Shown: in pieces, positions 62,003 through 64,000 of the stretch
Numbering within the stretch: position 1 is the first letter of the stretch
Layout: each line of letters begins with the position of its first letter
Assembly (NCBI GenBank): GCA_026874595.1
Contig: CM049312.1
Span: 28,921,456-28,985,455 of the forward strand
Length of the DNA stretch: 64,000 nt
Reading direction: 5' to 3'
Source of the DNA: Sipunculus nudus
Lineage: Eukaryota; Annelida; Sipuncula; Golfingiida; Sipunculidae
Program-made: the position numbers and the translations under genes
The notes under the pieces: model-generated
Told to the model about the DNA's origin: nothing
Seen by the model: the letters and a program-made list of their open reading frames with translations, nothing else
Database searches by the model: none

Positions 62003-62519
62003 CTGATAAACAACAGACAAGCAAAAGCCCCAATAACTTTCTATTTTCTAAGCAAAAAACAGGAGTATTAAATTCTGTGGAAGAGAAAGTTGAAATATAT
62101 GAAAAAATCAAGAAACTAATGAGGTCTAAACTAATGGGAAGGATTTCGTTTGATGTATTTCCAGACTGTTTGACAGGAGAACTGTGCCACTGGTGTGATT
62201 TAGTGGTACAATCCTAGCAGTAAAATGGGTCATGCAGTTCCCGAGTGGCTGCTTGCTGGGCCCAGCATGTCTTTTCCAGGTGCTTCACCACCGCAGCAGG
62301 ATTATAAATACTGTGTATAATATGTAACAAGCTGCTATACTTAGCAGCGGTGCACACTTACGCCATGTGCCTGGTAAAACAAGCAGCTGTCCTGTCTAAC
62401 ATTAAGTGCGTATACCGTATAATACATATTCACCTCATCTATGCATATGGCTGCATATTACTTGCATCTCATTATTTTATGGCTATATTTCTTAGCATGG
62501 GTCAATCCTAGATAGCAGT
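62003..62519. other. noncoding DNA
   Basis: A plus frame at 61996-62217 has no splice support and overlaps the putative minus microexon. Nothing else recognised. Confidence 0.5.
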
Positions 62520-63715
62520 GACTCATGGGTCATGATGCTCAGTAAATGAGCACAATTTGAGACACATTAACCCAATATTAAGTAAAGAGCTCATATATCA
62601 GACAGAGAGAACACATTGCAACACAGACTGTTTTCATTAAAAACTAAATGTGTCGGAATGACACGAATGCCCCCGCCTGGGGCAAATTAGAAACATTTGT
62701 TAAATTTTGTAAAATTTTTTAAGTTCAGGAGGTGTTGTATGGTAAAAAGTAGGTCAACAGGGGCAAAATGCAAACTAGATCTGTAACGGGTCATTATCAA
62801 GCAACACACCAAAAATCAGGCCAGAATCTGCAGGCACTGTGAAAAAAAGTCCATAGATGTGCATTTTTCATAGAAATTTCTGTCTTTCATGAAATTTTCT
62901 ATGTTCAGGATCTGTCATATGGTCAAAAATAGGTTAACTGGGACAAAACGCGAACTCGATCTGTAAGTGGTCATTATGCACCACAGACCAAACATTAGGC
63001 CAGTATCTGTAAGCATTGCATTGTGAAACTAGAATACTAGCAAAAGCTGATAATCAGTTATAAATTTAAATTGGAGAGGTATGTCCCATGTTTCATAACA
63101 ATCCACCAAATGCTTCCTGAGAAATAAGCTCCTAAGTATTTTTTCTATACTAAGCTCTGTGACCTTGAAAAGTAGGTCAAGATCACCCATCTTTAAACTT
63201 GACCAAGAATTTGTAAATATAATGCAATAGCACTGAAGAAATGAAGTTCCTGTGTTGAATACCTTTGGAGATATCCTGCACAAAAGGCCAAAATTGAAAA
63301 ATCCGATAAAATTTCATTAAAAAATCAGAAATTGCAGGTGGCACCACCAAAATTGTGCAGCACGTACAGACCATCAGACCCAATGATCATAGTAAGTTTT
63401 GTGAAAATCCACACAATGGTTCCTGAGATATAAGCTTCTGAGTGTTTTTCTATAATCAGCTCTAAAATGTAGAAAAATGGGTCAAGGTCACTCATCTTCA
63501 AACTTGGCCGAGATTTTATCGATATACATCTTCACTGATGAAATAAAATTCCAACGGTGAATCCTTTTAGAGATATCCAGCTCACAAGGTAAAAGTTAAC
63601 AGACGCTGAACAGACGGACTGACAGACACCGGACAGACAGATGGACGGACGGACAGACGGACAGCTAGGGTGACGACAATAGCCCATCAGCCTATGAGCT
63701 GAGGGCTTTAAACAT
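62520..63715 (+). mobile_element. non-autonomous element with ~200-bp internal units and GACGGAC tail
   Basis: The 5' part reads GTGACTCATGGGTCATGATG then CTCAGTAAATG, a variant cap. Internal units repeat GTAGGTCAACAGGGGCAAAA, GATCTGTAACGGGTCATTAT and CATGAAATTTTCTATGTTCA; a second unit type carries GCAGGTGGCACCACC at about 63335 and GTGAAAATCCACACAATGG. The 3' part has GGACGGACGGACAGACGGAC then CCATCAGCCTATGAGCTGAG. No transposase frame. Confidence 0.7.
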
Positions 63716-64000
63716 CTGTACATGTACATTTGTTATGAAAATTAATATTTTTCATGAAATTTTCTATGTTTGGGAGCCATAAAACAATCAAAAGTAGGTC
63801 AACTGGGACAAAACTTGAACTCGATCTGTAACTGGTCATTATCTGCCCACACATATAAAAACATCAGGGCGGTATCTGCAGGCATTGCAGAAAAAAACGT
63901 CCGTACATATGCATTTGTCATGAAAATTTCTATTTTTCATGAAACTTTCTATGTTCAGGAGCAGTCAAATGGTCAAAAGTAGGTCAACTGGGACAAAACA
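63716..64000 (+). repeat. partial next unit of the same family, cut by the window end
   Basis: TTTCATGAAATTTTCTATGT, AAAGTAGGTCAACTGGGACA and CTCGATCTGTAACTGGTCAT repeat the 62.7-63.0 kb unit beyond the preceding 3' tail, so the element is at least partly duplicated head-to-tail. Confidence 0.75.

Overview
The window is AT-rich, intron- and repeat-dominated animal genomic DNA. There is no bacterial-style gene packing, no operon, and only one long open reading frame, bounded by GT/AG splice signals. The repeat content suggests a bivalve or other mollusc: modules ending in CAGCTGAGCTAA with GACGGAC tails, blocks of TGACCTTGACCTTTGACC, and units built round GGTGGCGCCACC. This taxonomic call is inference from repeat style, not a database match.

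Genes. The best-supported coding piece is a 1,204-nt internal exon on the minus strand (13303-14506). It encodes a Ser/Asp/Glu-rich, probably disordered protein region ending in a Lys/Arg-rich stretch. A terminal-type minus exon (12908-13102) lies just beyond it. Upstream on the same strand are splice-bounded candidate exons at 22396-22463, 49236-49376 and perhaps 61984-62002. Their phases (0>1, 1>1, 1>0, 0>1) chain into the long exon without a frame break, so most of the window may be introns of one large minus-strand gene. Other minus-strand candidates are at 16035-16143, 10185-10292 and 3451-3523, plus a weak reading frame at 27588-27776. One plus-strand frame is at 19652-19976. I could not assign a family to any of them.

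Repeats by region. 6.5-8.2 kb: three repeat types, including a block with nuclear-receptor DR1 motifs and a unit carrying a perfect oestrogen-response-element palindrome. 11.9-12.8 kb: a tandem GGTGGCGCCACC family. 19.7-22.1 kb: an exact 16-nt motif repeated five times. 24.7-25.6 kb: six copies of a ~147-bp unit. 29.4-41.2 kb: a large composite, with palindromic modules in inverted orientation flanking a ~335-bp tandem array (30.3-39.4 kb) that is itself split by a 3.2-kb insertion. 45.3-46.5 kb: a related mobile element with two more perfect ERE palindromes. 52.6-61.0 kb: a second inverted pair enclosing a ~2.4-kb tail-to-tail inverted repeat. 62.5-64 kb: a further tandem family running off the end.

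I see no transposase, reverse transcriptase or Rep/helicase frame, so all mobile elements here look non-autonomous. No rRNA, tRNA, CRISPR or viral gene was recognised.
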